A stretch of DNA of 64,000 nucleotides from Aculops lycopersici (taxonomy: Eukaryota; Arthropoda; Arachnida; Trombidiformes; Eriophyidae), in NCBI GenBank assembly GCA_015350385.1, contig WNKI01000002.1, positions 4,032,894 to 4,096,893 of the forward strand, read 5' to 3'. The notes under the pieces were generated by a model that was given only the letters and a program-made list of their open reading frames with translations, was not told the origin of the DNA and did not search any database. Below, one piece after another: positions 42,778-52,806 of the stretch (position 1 is its first letter; each line of letters starts with the position of its first letter). The position numbers and the translations under genes were made by a program.

Positions 42778-44658
42778 ATGTTCATCTTCTTCCTTATATT
42801 TGTAACGTTCTATAGTTTGTACTACTATTTTAGTTACCAAATTATATTACTCAATGATTTAGATCAAATATTTTCTCAAACTGCCGTCAAGGCGCAAGAG
42901 GATTTGAAACAATATAGTGATTTAGTGCTCGAGGATTTGAGCAATTGTTATGTGCACGTATTATTGATTATCCTTGCAACAACTGCAATATCATTCCTCT
43001 GGATTTTGTTACTTAAATACAATGCCAAGTTGATCATTTGGCTCTCAATCTTTGCATTGCCGATTATATTATCAATTGGATTATACTTTTCAATAAGCAC
43101 CTACATAAGTCTCAAAACTGACGCAAACAATGGATTGCTATCGGATGATAGCAATGAACTTGTGCCAGGTGTAATCAGTGGTGTTGGTGACAACAATAAT
43201 AACAATGAGCAAACACTCGCCTTTGATAAAGCTTTACAAACAATCTTGACTGCCGAGCTCATGTCCTATATCCGGAATGAAACACTCTGGTTAGTTATAT
43301 CAATTGTTTTATTCATAATACTCACTGCCTTATTTATCATACTACACACACTCCGTCAAAGAGTTAGCCTTTCAATTGCACTTATTCGTCAAGCATCCAA
43401 AGCCATAAATGGTGTCAAATCCACATTATTGTTTCCAATCTTTCCAAGAACCTGTGGTATTGCGGTTCTTATTTATGGAGTTCTTATAAGTTTATTAATT
43501 ATCTCAGCAAGTCATCCAGCTTATCACATTGTTGGCGGGCCCAACAATGGGCTCTCCTGTCACCCAAAATCATTCAATAGAACAACAACCATTCCACCGC
43601 CTAGAACGAGACTGTCATCTCCTAACTCGAACCCGCCGCGTGCCTCAATCTCGTCCTCCTCGTCCCTATCCACTGCAAGCTCGCAAGTTTTACCACCAAC
43701 CACCCTTGCGTTACAATTACCCGGCGGCTCTTCAGCGGGTGTTCGATTTAACGGGTTAACAAATGTCGGCCGACTGCCGCTGCAGCAACAAGTGAGAAAT
43801 AATAATAGTTTATTAGCAACAGGTAGCACAAATGGCGTCAAGCCGAAATGTGTCATGTTACAGCGTCTAAGTAGGCAACACGTTTGGAAGTATCACGCCA
43901 TCAATTTATTCGCAACTCTCTGGTTGATACATTTCATATCAGGAATTTCACAAACCACTCTAGCTGGCGCGTTTGCCTCCTACTATTGGGCCTACCGAAA
44001 ACCAAAGGATGTGCCATACTTTGCGGTAACCGCGAGCTTTTATCGTGTTTTCAGGCATCACCTAGGTGACATTGCGTTTGGTTCCTTTCTCATTGCAACC
44101 ATACGTTATATTCGAATTGTGATAGAGTTCATCGATAATCGCATTAGAAAGAAGAACAATCCCGATGTCAATAATCCCACAACCAGATCTGTGACTTGCT
44201 TCTTTCGCATCTTCTTCTGGTTGCTGGATAGATTCCTAAAGTACATAGATCGAAACGCCTACATTATGATGTCCATGTATGGAGAAGGTTATCTATCATC
44301 GGCAAAAAGGGCAGTTGAGTTGCTATACAAAAACTCAACCAGAGCACTAGTATTAGATTATGTCACCTATTTTGTATTATTAGTCAGTCGCCTACTTATC
44401 ACTGGTTTCGCTGGCTTTATAACTGCACAGGAAATATTTACAGCCAATTTACACTACAAGTGGTTGCCTATTGCACTTGTCGTCATTGGAACCTACTTCA
44501 TATCAAAGGGTTTGTTTAGTGTCTATGGTATGGCCGTTGATACACTATTTATTTGTTTCCTAATTGATAGCACCAACAACGATGGCTCCGCAGAGCGGCC
44601 ATACTTTATGTCCAAGGATTTGCGTAGGATAATGAAGCGCAACACTGTGATGTCCTAG
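42778..44658 (+). CDS. choline transporter-like protein (SLC44 family)
   Basis: Multi-pass membrane protein of the SLC44/CTL family, which carries choline and related substrates. From about residue 55 on, the sequence follows the family: WILLLKYNAKLIIWLSI, an IALIRQASKAING-like segment, TTLAGAFASYYWAYRKPKDVPYF, FRHHLGDIAFGS, NAYIMMSMYGEGYLSSA, and the C-terminal FSVYGMAVDTLFICFLID plus RPYFMSKDLR. About ten membrane segments are visible. Odd points: the cytosolic N-terminus and the large Cys-rich first extracellular loop (about 180 residues in relatives) are reduced to one membrane segment and about 40 residues. A Ser/Pro-rich insertion (about 275-330) sits in a later loop. I use ATG 42778 because the frame further left has no ATG. 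An upstream exon cannot be excluded. Confidence 0.88.
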   Translation: MFIFFLIFVTFYSLYYYFSYQIILLNDLDQIFSQTAVKAQEDLKQYSDLVLEDLSNCYVHVLLIILATTAISFLWILLLKYNAKLIIWLSIFALPIILSIGLYFSISTYISLKTDANNGLLSDDSNELVPGVISGVGDNNNNNEQTLAFDKALQTILTAELMSYIRNETLWLVISIVLFIILTALFIILHTLRQRVSLSIALIRQASKAINGVKSTLLFPIFPRTCGIAVLIYGVLISLLIISASHPAYHIVGGPNNGLSCHPKSFNRTTTIPPPRTRLSSPNSNPPRASISSSSSLSTASSQVLPPTTLALQLPGGSSAGVRFNGLTNVGRLPLQQQVRNNNSLLATGSTNGVKPKCVMLQRLSRQHVWKYHAINLFATLWLIHFISGISQTTLAGAFASYYWAYRKPKDVPYFAVTASFYRVFRHHLGDIAFGSFLIATIRYIRIVIEFIDNRIRKKNNPDVNNPTTRSVTCFFRIFFWLLDRFLKYIDRNAYIMMSMYGEGYLSSAKRAVELLYKNSTRALVLDYVTYFVLLVSRLLITGFAGFITAQEIFTANLHYKWLPIALVVIGTYFISKGLFSVYGMAVDTLFICFLIDSTNNDGSAERPYFMSKDLRRIMKRNTVMS

Positions 44659-44776
44659 TCCTAGTATTAAGGAAAATTGCATACATGATTTTTCATATTT
44701 TTCTCATAGTCGTCGTCATAACCTTCAAAGAATTAATTATCATATTACTGGTTGTTACACAACTAGAGAGTGATGC

Positions 44777-44790
44777 AATAAAATAATAAA
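44777..44790 (+). terminator. two overlapping polyadenylation signals (SLC44-like)
   Basis: AATAAA at 44777 and again at 44785, about 120 bases after the stop codon. Confidence 0.6.
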
Positions 44791-45029
44791 GCAATCAAGT
44801 TTGAATCATCTTCTATCAACAAGTCGGCAAAACTTCCTGATACCTACAGTCCAGCCACTGGCCTCCCTTGAGTTGACTCATTTGCATCGCGTTGATTGGA
44901 ACAGCGAATGTTTACTTTTCCGCGTGTTGTTTATTTTTATCTGCACTGGACAGTCGAATTTTAAAGAATGTCAATTATCACTTTTCCTTATTAATTAACT
45001 GACCAAGTGTTTCCCCAACTAATATCATA

Positions 45030-46886
45030 ATGGGATTTCTCGTCGATGAGCTACTCCTTGTTGTAACTAATAGGAAGGAGCAGGATTTATTGAAACAATT
45101 CCGTGATACCACAAGTCAAGAAGATGAACCGTTTGCAAGATTTCCAGACGGCCGGACTCTATTGCATTTCGCCGCCGGTTATGGAAAAGTTCAGGTAGTT
45201 GAACCGCTAGTTCGCAGAGGTGCTGATGTAAATGCTCAAACTATTAAAGGTATTGCTCCATTACATGACTCATCCGAACATTGTCATTATAAATCATCTA
45301 AAGTTCTTCTAAAAGCAGGTGCTAAGGTGGACATCCGAGATGAGCATGGGTGGACGCCGTTACATTTTGTTCTAGCTAGAAAAGATAACTCGCCTAATAT
45401 TAGTCCTAGAAATATGAAATTAGTCCACCTGTTGCTACAATTCGGTGCGGATCCTTCAATTAAGTCAGTTCGTGGAAAGAGTTGCTTCGCACGGGTGAAG
45501 GATCTTGAGACTCGATGTGGTATGAAATTGAAATATATTTTTGACAAGCTGAAGGGACTGAAGGAATTAGGGCCCATCTCAGAGGATGACAAAGACATTC
45601 TGATCTCAAGCTGCATTGGTAAGGACGACTTCTTTGAATTAGTCAAGCTAGGCGATGAACAAATAGAAACGTTGGAACAAATTACGACAAATACTCTTCT
45701 GAGATCTCGTTTGAAAAACTTTGGCTGCATAATGCCTCTACATCGAGCAGCAGGTTACAACCACTTAGCAACGTCAAAGCTCTTTATCAATCTAGGGGCC
45801 GAGGTGAATGCTGAGGATCAATTTGGTAGGATCCCACTGCACAATGCGGCACAGTATGGCCATGTAAGTATGATAGAGTTGCTAGTTAGCGAGGGAGCTG
45901 ATATAAACAAGCAGGACCAAGATGGTTACAGTCCATTGCATGTTTCAGCATTCAATAAAACCTTTACAGCATGTTTGAAACTATTAGAGCTGGGAGCAAA
46001 TGCTAATTTGTTGTGCAAAGAAGGGAAATTTCCCTACGACTTGGCTCAATCGGATGATGTTAGAGAAGTTCTAAGACCCGACACGTTGAGGCATAGAATA
46101 GCCCATGTATCATCATCTTCAACGAATGCAATCTACATGTCGGACTTACAGATAACACACTATAATCTAGATGGCCGAGAAAGAACCGACCCTGATGGAT
46201 TAATGCTGGACTCTGACTCGTTCGAGTTCAAGTTTTCGAGGGAACAGTATACGATAAAGCGGGAGCCCATTCCGGAAACTGATCGTAGATATCAATTGAT
46301 CAAGAAGCGGATGCTGGAAACTATTATGTTGCACGACGATGAATCCTGTGGAAAGTATACAAGCTACGATATAGTGAGTATTGAGGGCTTACAGCACAAA
46401 AAAGTTTGGTCCAAGTATAAGTTGATGTGTCAGAAGCTAGAAATCGACTATGGAGTTGGCTCGAGGAACGAGCGGTTACTCTTTCATGGCTCAAACTTTA
46501 TCGACAAGATTCAGAATCAAGGTTTTGACGAGAGGTATGCTCAAAGAAATGGTATGTTTGGAGCAGGCATCTATTTTGCCGAACACTCTTCAAAGTCAAA
46601 TCAATATACTTTTGGTTGGGGTCAAGGTTGCGAGAAGCACAAGAACAAGACCTGCTTCCTTTGCGAGCGAAAGATGATATACGCGCAGGTGGCCTTGGGG
46701 AGATCACTAATTAGCAAAGAGGCTATGCCAGATTGCGCTCACGCGCCGCCTGGCTACTCATCTGTCACAGGTACACCTGAGGCTACAGTTGATCTCAAAT
46801 ATCCCGAATACGTTATTTACTGTGGAGACCAAGCCTATCCATTGTTTGTGATCACTTATAGAATAAAATTTGAAAATCACCAATGA
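45030..46886 (+). CDS. short tankyrase-like poly(ADP-ribose) polymerase
   Basis: Ankyrin-repeat PARP of 618 residues in one exon. Family members attach poly(ADP-ribose) to partners such as axin. Two ankyrin groups are visible (about 38-180 and 220-355), with typical TPLHxAAxxGH-type repeats, GADVNAQ and GADINKQDQDGYSPLH. The PARP domain (about 430-618) is clearly tankyrase-type: LLFHGSNF (catalytic His), FGAGIYFAEHSSKSNQY (Tyr), a zinc site GCEKHKNKTCFLC, AHAPPGYSSV, and YPEYVIYCGDQAYP with the catalytic Glu. Vertebrate tankyrases have five ankyrin clusters and a SAM polymerisation domain (about 1170-1330 residues). Here only two clusters are present and the spacer (about 360-400) is too short and unlike SAM. 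The HYE triad suggests it is still active. Whether a full-length copy exists elsewhere is unknown. Confidence 0.92.
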   Translation: MGFLVDELLLVVTNRKEQDLLKQFRDTTSQEDEPFARFPDGRTLLHFAAGYGKVQVVEPLVRRGADVNAQTIKGIAPLHDSSEHCHYKSSKVLLKAGAKVDIRDEHGWTPLHFVLARKDNSPNISPRNMKLVHLLLQFGADPSIKSVRGKSCFARVKDLETRCGMKLKYIFDKLKGLKELGPISEDDKDILISSCIGKDDFFELVKLGDEQIETLEQITTNTLLRSRLKNFGCIMPLHRAAGYNHLATSKLFINLGAEVNAEDQFGRIPLHNAAQYGHVSMIELLVSEGADINKQDQDGYSPLHVSAFNKTFTACLKLLELGANANLLCKEGKFPYDLAQSDDVREVLRPDTLRHRIAHVSSSSTNAIYMSDLQITHYNLDGRERTDPDGLMLDSDSFEFKFSREQYTIKREPIPETDRRYQLIKKRMLETIMLHDDESCGKYTSYDIVSIEGLQHKKVWSKYKLMCQKLEIDYGVGSRNERLLFHGSNFIDKIQNQGFDERYAQRNGMFGAGIYFAEHSSKSNQYTFGWGQGCEKHKNKTCFLCERKMIYAQVALGRSLISKEAMPDCAHAPPGYSSVTGTPEATVDLKYPEYVIYCGDQAYPLFVITYRIKFENHQ

Positions 46887-47085
46887 GGTTCGCTTCGATA
46901 TTTGTGAAGCTCATACCTTCAACTTGGTGAGAAACTAGGACAAAAGTATTCGTAGTTAGATTGTTGTCTTGCACTACTTCATTCGACTAGCCTGAAACTG
47001 TTGCATTCTCCAAATCAGGATTACATTTCCAGGAACAGGGTAACAAAGTCGTTTAATTAATGCAAATCGTTGAGGCTCAAATGTG

Positions 47086-48156
47086 TCACATCGAAAATTT
47101 AGCCTCAAGAGTCAAGTGGTCAGAGGGAAATTCTGAATTGGGTATAGGTCCTATCTCCTTAAGCTCATCCTCGGTCAGGAGCTCTTTATAAGAATCTAGT
47201 TTCAATTTCGGTGTGTAGAATATGTAATCTACAATGCAGCTAGAAAAGGTCGATATAAAAGGCTGTCCCTTCTTATTTTGGGTCGGGTAGACCGATTTGA
47301 ACTTGAACGAGTGGTTCATGTGATTCAAGATGTCATCCCTAGCCTCAAGTGCTGGACTGCCGCTGCATTTTGATGATTCTGGACAGGGTGACTGGTCTGA
47401 TGTGTCACTAGATTCCATGGAGTCGATGGTATTACTCTGGCTATCACTATGCGCTTGACTCCTAGTTCTATCACTAATGTTAGTCTCAGGTTTCGGAGAC
47501 TCATTTTTTGTTATAAATCTTTTGACTTCGGATTCTGGGACACTGTTGAGGTCGCCACATAATATAGTCGGGTGATGGTGACAGACGTTTGTGTCGTCAT
47601 CCTGAGATTCCAATGACATCTCTTCCACCTCGGAGAGAAAGTATTTCAATTGAGCTAATTTGACGTCAGATCGCCTCGGGTTGAATATCAAATGCGTATT
47701 AGCTATGATCAACTTTGAGTTTTCATCGCGATATGGCAACTTAGGTTTGAGGACCGCTATGATACCGATATTGTCTCGATTGAGCAAACTAGTGAGATCT
47801 GTTCGATTGAATTCAATTCCTTTGTGATTTAGGAGTTGAAAGAGTCTAGTTTTGTAGAATATTGCACATCCATCCATCTTGTAACCAGTCTTTTTCTTGA
47901 ATAGACACTCATAGCCCTTCTTTGCAAACTTTGGTCGATATAATGTGCGCAAATGTTCTGCTTCCACCTCCTGTAGGCAAATAATATCAGCTTTGTTACC
48001 GAGAAGCTCAGACACTATCCTGTGGCCTCTTCGCGGCCATTCCAAGTCCTTAGGATTGCAGTTAGTGTAGAGATAGTTGTGAGTTTCCAAGAGTGTCTGC
48101 GAGAGTATATTGTAACTGACTAAAGTGAAACGAAACCTCAGATTACGAGGCATCAT
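47086..48156 (-). CDS. angel: ANGEL-type CCR4-related endonuclease/exonuclease/phosphatase protein
   Basis: Member of the EEP fold family related to CCR4 deadenylases; ANGEL proteins act on RNA 3' ends, including 2',3'-cyclic phosphate removal for ANGEL2. The catalytic order is intact: LVSYNILSQ (Asn), DLEWPRRG, ICLQEVE (metal Glu), a GYKMDGCAIFYK segment, LCGDLNSVPES and FPSDHLTLEA (Asp-His near the end). With ATG 48156 the protein is about 356 residues, close to the catalytic domain only; vertebrate ANGELs have about 150 more N-terminal residues. The frame continues upstream without ATG, and an AAG|GTGACT sequence near 48182 could mark an upstream donor, so the N-terminus may be incomplete. 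A Ser-rich disordered insertion lies at about 225-275. Confidence 0.92.
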   Translation of the reverse strand: MMPRNLRFRFTLVSYNILSQTLLETHNYLYTNCNPKDLEWPRRGHRIVSELLGNKADIICLQEVEAEHLRTLYRPKFAKKGYECLFKKKTGYKMDGCAIFYKTRLFQLLNHKGIEFNRTDLTSLLNRDNIGIIAVLKPKLPYRDENSKLIIANTHLIFNPRRSDVKLAQLKYFLSEVEEMSLESQDDDTNVCHHHPTILCGDLNSVPESEVKRFITKNESPKPETNISDRTRSQAHSDSQSNTIDSMESSDTSDQSPCPESSKCSGSPALEARDDILNHMNHSFKFKSVYPTQNKKGQPFISTFSSCIVDYIFYTPKLKLDSYKELLTEDELKEIGPIPNSEFPSDHLTLEAKFSM

Positions 48157-49423
48157 CTTTTTGGCGTCAGGTGAGTTTGCAGTCACCTTGGTTGATGAGT
48201 GGTAGCAATAGTCGTTGTGTCAAATTGCAGACTTAGATGTTGCATCGTCAGTCAGTTTGATCTAGGCATCATCAATAAAATGATGATTGAAATTGATAAT
48301 AATCTAATAATCTTTTTGGTTGCATAGAAAATCCGTGTAAATGAAACGTAAATAAGTAAAATGCACACACAATTTCGCTGCTCACAACAATCGGCTGTTC
48401 GAAAATTGAAACTTTGTTTACATTCTCACTTCTCCCTGATTTCTCTGACTTAAACTGATTGATAATTGATCGATGTTGTGGATTGCAAAAAATGGATTTG
48501 TAAACAATCTTGAAAGACCTATGGAAGTTTAAATCAAACTGTTGCCCGTTCCAGGTAAGGTTTCTCACGTGCAATCTTGCAATAAAGTGCACAAAAACGC
48601 AAGCCCAGTTTGCAAACGTTCAAGTTAATAAGTGGGTGAGGTCTTATCGACAGAGCTTGCAAACCAAAACTGAAGACCCACCGAGAATGTAGCCTTTGAT
48701 AGTGGAGGATGTGGTCACTTCCTCTCGATTTGAGCTCTGATAGGCTCTAGCGACATGTTAAATGTGCGAGTCGTACCTTGTCAAGTTAGGCGAATGTAAT
48801 TCATAAAATCCCATGCAAGCTCTGTCGTGCAAATTGCGCAAGGCGCAGATGACGCAATGCTTGATCCTGAAACGCGTGTTCTGAAAGTTCCACATTACAG
48901 AAAACATGCAACTTCGCTATGTGCTCAAAAAGCGCAATTGCACAATCACGCCGTAGACATAATTGTTTTACCATATTCAACACCATCAAAATCAGAAAAC
49001 AACATGTATCTTTCTTCGCTCGAGGTGGCGATTCAGATTTCCCTATTCAGACCAATCTAACACTCAAAACACATCTTGACAAGCGAACTAAAGGCGTTGA
49101 CATGCATCCTTGAATCGGGTATCTTTCATCTGGATCTAATCTGGCCAAAATCTTGCCCAAAAACTTTGCCAAGATACGCACCAAATCCCCCCTTTTTCCC
49201 CGCTAACCGACAACGACGAGCCCATAATCACACTACCATATGCTCTCAAACTTGATGCAAACATTATTCATATCACAATTGTCCAAGAGAGCCTCAGATT
49301 ACTTTTGACTTGACTTTCAAAGAATCGTCATAGTATATATATTTATCTATAATTTATCCAAATATCCTCATCGGGAAATAAGTAACACAAATTCGTAACT
49401 ATTAGAACGATAAAACTATTATT
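48157..49423. other. intergenic, divergent promoters of ANGEL and MFSD6-like genes
   Basis: AT-rich with no recognisable gene. It contains TTGCAA-type motifs near 48486 and 48575, and an ACGCACCAAAT motif at 49177. Confidence 0.5.
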
Positions 49424-50845
49424 ATGATCTTCAAGATACATTATGGACTTTGGTATGGAGGTCTCGTTGGTATCATACCATTCATGTTCAATTATGCCGC
49501 CGAATATTCTGGAGCAACGGGTACCCAACATGGAGCCTTATATACAGTATTGCCATTTGCCGCTTTACTAGCGAAGCCTTTTGCTTGCTCTATTGCCGAT
49601 AAATACGCCGCCCATCACCATTGTCTTCTATTCTTCATATTTACAACAATATTAGGTTACGGATCTCTGGCCATTTACCCATTCTTTCCAGATTTGGTGC
49701 AAAATCACAAGGATACATTATGGATCTTGTATTGCTTGGCCGCCTTTGTTGGCAACACTTCAATGTGTGTCGTTAACTCTATTGGCGACTCGCTGGCAAT
49801 CAACTCGTGTCAACGTAAGGAGGTTAGCTATGGATCCTATAGACTTTGGGGTCCAGTTGGCTTTGGTATTTTCGGTGCCATATGGGGTGTTGCCAATGAG
49901 ATACCAGGAATGCCAAAATACACGCCCGGTATCATTACTATGGTCGTCATTTTGATCACCAATAGTTTGATCCTGGCCTTTTGGTATGACAAGGACGAGT
50001 TCAAGGTGTTTCAAAATCAACCACCTCAGGATGTGGACGAATCTAGCTCGAATGCAAACTACGGCAGTACCGCAGCATCGACAAGGATTAATGATAACGG
50101 CGACGAAGTTGAGCCTACAAGTGACGACGCTCCCAAAGCCGGAAGACTCGAGCTGTTTCGTAAGCTAGCTCGCCAACATGTATCGATTTTTGGATTTATT
50201 TTTCTGTTCACATTTTGCGGTGTCATGACAGGAATACATTGGCAATTCTTCTTCAGATATCTGGAGCAAATCTCACAAAACAACAATCAGAGCTTCAACA
50301 CAATAGCAACCCTTGCATTACCCATCCAATCCCTAGGAGGCGAGTTGGTTTTCTTCATGGTATCGGGAGCATTTTTGAGGAATTTGGGTCCTTCATTTAC
50401 ACTTATCCTGTGTCTATTCAGCTTTGCTGCTAGGTATCTACTATACGCATATCTGATCCCAAATGTTAACATTTATTGGATCTTAGTTGTAGAATTATTG
50501 CAGGGTCCAGCCTTTGGATTGATGTACTCGGTGCTCACTCATCAAGCTGGTTATTATAGCGAGAAGATTGATGAGATTGTGGCCCAGAGTGCTAGCTCGG
50601 GTGATGTGCAGCTCAAAAACTCGCTTCATGCAACCTTACAAGGTGTTCTAGGTGCCGCCTTTGAGGGTCTCGGCCTTGGTCTTGGAGCGATAATTGGTGG
50701 TCGTGCTTATGATGTTGACGCTCTATTAATGTGGAAAATTGCAGGTTTCAGCGCGCTGGCTGTGTCATTAGTTTATTTAGTCATTGCAACTGCAACTACC
50801 TTGTTTCAATCAACGAGGAGTCGATCGTCAGACGTCGAGCTTTGA
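49424..50845 (+). CDS. MFSD6-like major facilitator superfamily transporter
   Basis: Membrane transporter of 473 residues in one exon with about twelve hydrophobic segments. It fits the MFSD6 (MFS_1_like) family: an N-terminal helix beginning at residue 1 (IHYGLWYGGLVGIIPFMFNYA), GALYTVLPFAALLAKPFACSIADKY in place of the usual RPLxGxLAD loop, SYGSYRLWGPVGFGIFG, a central cytosolic loop rich in Asp/Ser (about 195-240), then GELVFFMVSGAFL, RYLLYAYL, ELLQGPAFGLMYSV and the family signature LHATLQGVLGAAFEGLGLGLGAIIGG. The substrate is unknown. Most MFSD6 proteins are longer, with an extended first luminal loop and N-terminal tail; those are absent here. The Met at 49424 is the first in frame. Confidence 0.85.
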   Translation: MIFKIHYGLWYGGLVGIIPFMFNYAAEYSGATGTQHGALYTVLPFAALLAKPFACSIADKYAAHHHCLLFFIFTTILGYGSLAIYPFFPDLVQNHKDTLWILYCLAAFVGNTSMCVVNSIGDSLAINSCQRKEVSYGSYRLWGPVGFGIFGAIWGVANEIPGMPKYTPGIITMVVILITNSLILAFWYDKDEFKVFQNQPPQDVDESSSNANYGSTAASTRINDNGDEVEPTSDDAPKAGRLELFRKLARQHVSIFGFIFLFTFCGVMTGIHWQFFFRYLEQISQNNNQSFNTIATLALPIQSLGGELVFFMVSGAFLRNLGPSFTLILCLFSFAARYLLYAYLIPNVNIYWILVVELLQGPAFGLMYSVLTHQAGYYSEKIDEIVAQSASSGDVQLKNSLHATLQGVLGAAFEGLGLGLGAIIGGRAYDVDALLMWKIAGFSALAVSLVYLVIATATTLFQSTRSRSSDVEL

Positions 50846-51123
50846 TTGTAATAATTAGAGTGCTCGAATAGTGGTAGTTCGGCGATGATTATAGAATTCG
50901 CTATATGTACATAGAACCATGCTCGAGCAACAATCGTCAAGACATGGAGATTTATGCCAAATTATTTACAGTATGTTTGTGGCGGTCGAGTAATAATAGC
51001 ATTAGTATTACAAATCTTTGCTATAATAGTAGTAAAGTCCCTTAATGAAGATTATTTTCTCTTCATTGAAGGTTATGCATGTACACAATGGAAGTATCTT
51101 GTTTCCTAGTATGACATTACACA

Positions 51124-51129
51124 AATAAA
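51124..51129 (+). terminator. polyadenylation signal AATAAA (MFSD6-like)
   Basis: Canonical hexamer about 280 bases past the stop codon and 66 bases before the stop of the convergent nAChR gene. Confidence 0.55.
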
Positions 51130-51195
51130 TCACCCCTTTCAAGGTGATAGGTTCCCATAGTTTTCATCTCTCAAATGTTTCAATCTTTCGCATCC

Positions 51196-52806
51196 TTAAG
51201 CAGCTTGACCTGATTGCATTGCAATCAACTTGTCATGATCTGGTACGTGCTCGAAGAGATGAGGTGCTGCCAAGAAGATGTATAGAGTTCCTACAAAAGT
51301 GCCAACGAAGAAGAGGTATAGCTGCAACCTGTCGATGGTCATGGCCACATACTTCCAATCCTCTCTGATTTGAACATATTCGTCCTCGCACTTCAAATGC
51401 TCGGCAATAAACTCGATGGCCTCGGTTGCTCGCGCCGCCGCTGGACTTAGCTGAGCGCCAAGACAGTTGTAACTCAAGGAAGATGGATCCAGTCTTTGTC
51501 CTTGTGGTCCAATTAAAGCTTGATCTGCATCCGGCGCCATGGTGGGTATGTGCTCGCAAGGTGGACTTGAGCCATGCATGTCCATCATCCATCTTAGCCT
51601 CGTTTTCTTGGGTCGTTTCATTCGCAACATCCAAGGTAGAGTTTCCAAGAAGACAACTCGTATCCAATTGGGCATTGTATGAGTTCGTGGACCCCGGAAG
51701 TTGAAGTTGATGATTACAACTGTCACTAATACTGACAAAAAGTTCATAACAAAGGTGAATAGTAGGTATTTTGCGATAAGCGGTATAACAAGTGAGGTTG
51801 GCGGTAGAATCTTGGATACTAGTAATAGGAACACGACCAATGATAGCAAAATTGATATGCCCAATGTGACCTTTTCACCAGCTTCAGCTGGTAGATAGAA
51901 TACAAGGACACACAAGAATGAGATTAGCACTGTGGGTAAGATTAAATTGACTGTATAGAATAGGGTCTTCCTCCTGATGGTTATGTAGAAAGTTATTTGA
52001 CTTTCAGTCGGAACTCCCCATTTGGAGCCATTGAATGATTGTAAACAAGCGGGAACCTCAACAATGTCCCAAGTTCCACTGCGCCAATAATCAGACAGAT
52101 CAACATAATCTTGATTCTTGTAAAACTTCAAGGTAACTGCATTCCCTGTATACGTCCAACTTCCAAAGATCATCTCACATCTTTGCTGATCGAATGGAAA
52201 GTAGGTGACATCAATACGACAGGTGCTTTGGAAGATGGCCGGCGGAATCCAGTCAATTTTTGAATCGGAATGAATGAGCACATTGGATTTGTATCTAGCC
52301 TCGTAGTTTCCATCGGCGTTATTGAACAGCACAATATCAGGACGCCAGACTTTATCCGGCGGCAACCTAAGTACATCGATGCCTCCATAATGGGCCGGCT
52401 CCCATTTAAGCTGATAGTCTTTCCAATGAAATTGTTGCCACACATTTGAGGTCATCACTTGATTCTTTTCATTGATATTGATTAATTGTACAAATGATAG
52501 GCCCATCTCAACCTCAACCGTTTCGTTGGAATTTGCCACCGGCCTAATGAGTTTGTTATAATCACGAAATAAGTCCCGAACTAAGCGCTCCTCATCCTCC
52601 GAAGCCGAAGCAAATAGAAATGTCGAGCCCCTGAATTTGGCTCGATTTGAGGAGGTGGGATGGGAAGAGTCATGCTGTTGATAACTAGCCTTTATGTTAC
52701 TTGGTGCATTTTCATACAATAGCTGATTGAATATCAGGTTAGCGGGATCAATCAGAGTGATTATGAGCAAATAAGTCCAGATTTTGGAAGGAATATTGGC
52801 CAACAT
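51196..52806 (-). CDS. nAChRbeta1: nicotinic acetylcholine receptor subunit beta-1
   Basis: Cation-conducting pentameric ligand-gated channel subunit of 536 residues in one exon. After a signal peptide and a spacer (to about 65), the mature region starts ASEDEERLVRDLF, as in arthropod beta-1. The Cys-loop is CRIDVTYFPFDQQRC (13 residues between cysteines). Loop C lacks the vicinal Cys pair (VPACLQSF...), so this is a non-alpha subunit. RRKTLFYTVNLILPTVLIS, the cation-selective M2 start GEKVTLGISILLSL, M3 LVIPLIAKYLLFTF and a final M4 near the C-terminus are present. Loop D reads NVWQQFHW: the position of the insect Arg (R81 numbering) is Gln, the state described in ticks and linked to low neonicotinoid sensitivity. 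The orthologue normally has many introns; none are here. It is convergent with the MFSD6-like gene. Confidence 0.96.
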   Translation of the reverse strand: MLANIPSKIWTYLLIITLIDPANLIFNQLLYENAPSNIKASYQQHDSSHPTSSNRAKFRGSTFLFASASEDEERLVRDLFRDYNKLIRPVANSNETVEVEMGLSFVQLININEKNQVMTSNVWQQFHWKDYQLKWEPAHYGGIDVLRLPPDKVWRPDIVLFNNADGNYEARYKSNVLIHSDSKIDWIPPAIFQSTCRIDVTYFPFDQQRCEMIFGSWTYTGNAVTLKFYKNQDYVDLSDYWRSGTWDIVEVPACLQSFNGSKWGVPTESQITFYITIRRKTLFYTVNLILPTVLISFLCVLVFYLPAEAGEKVTLGISILLSLVVFLLLVSKILPPTSLVIPLIAKYLLFTFVMNFLSVLVTVVIINFNFRGPRTHTMPNWIRVVFLETLPWMLRMKRPKKTRLRWMMDMHGSSPPCEHIPTMAPDADQALIGPQGQRLDPSSLSYNCLGAQLSPAAARATEAIEFIAEHLKCEDEYVQIREDWKYVAMTIDRLQLYLFFVGTFVGTLYIFLAAPHLFEHVPDHDKLIAMQSGQAA

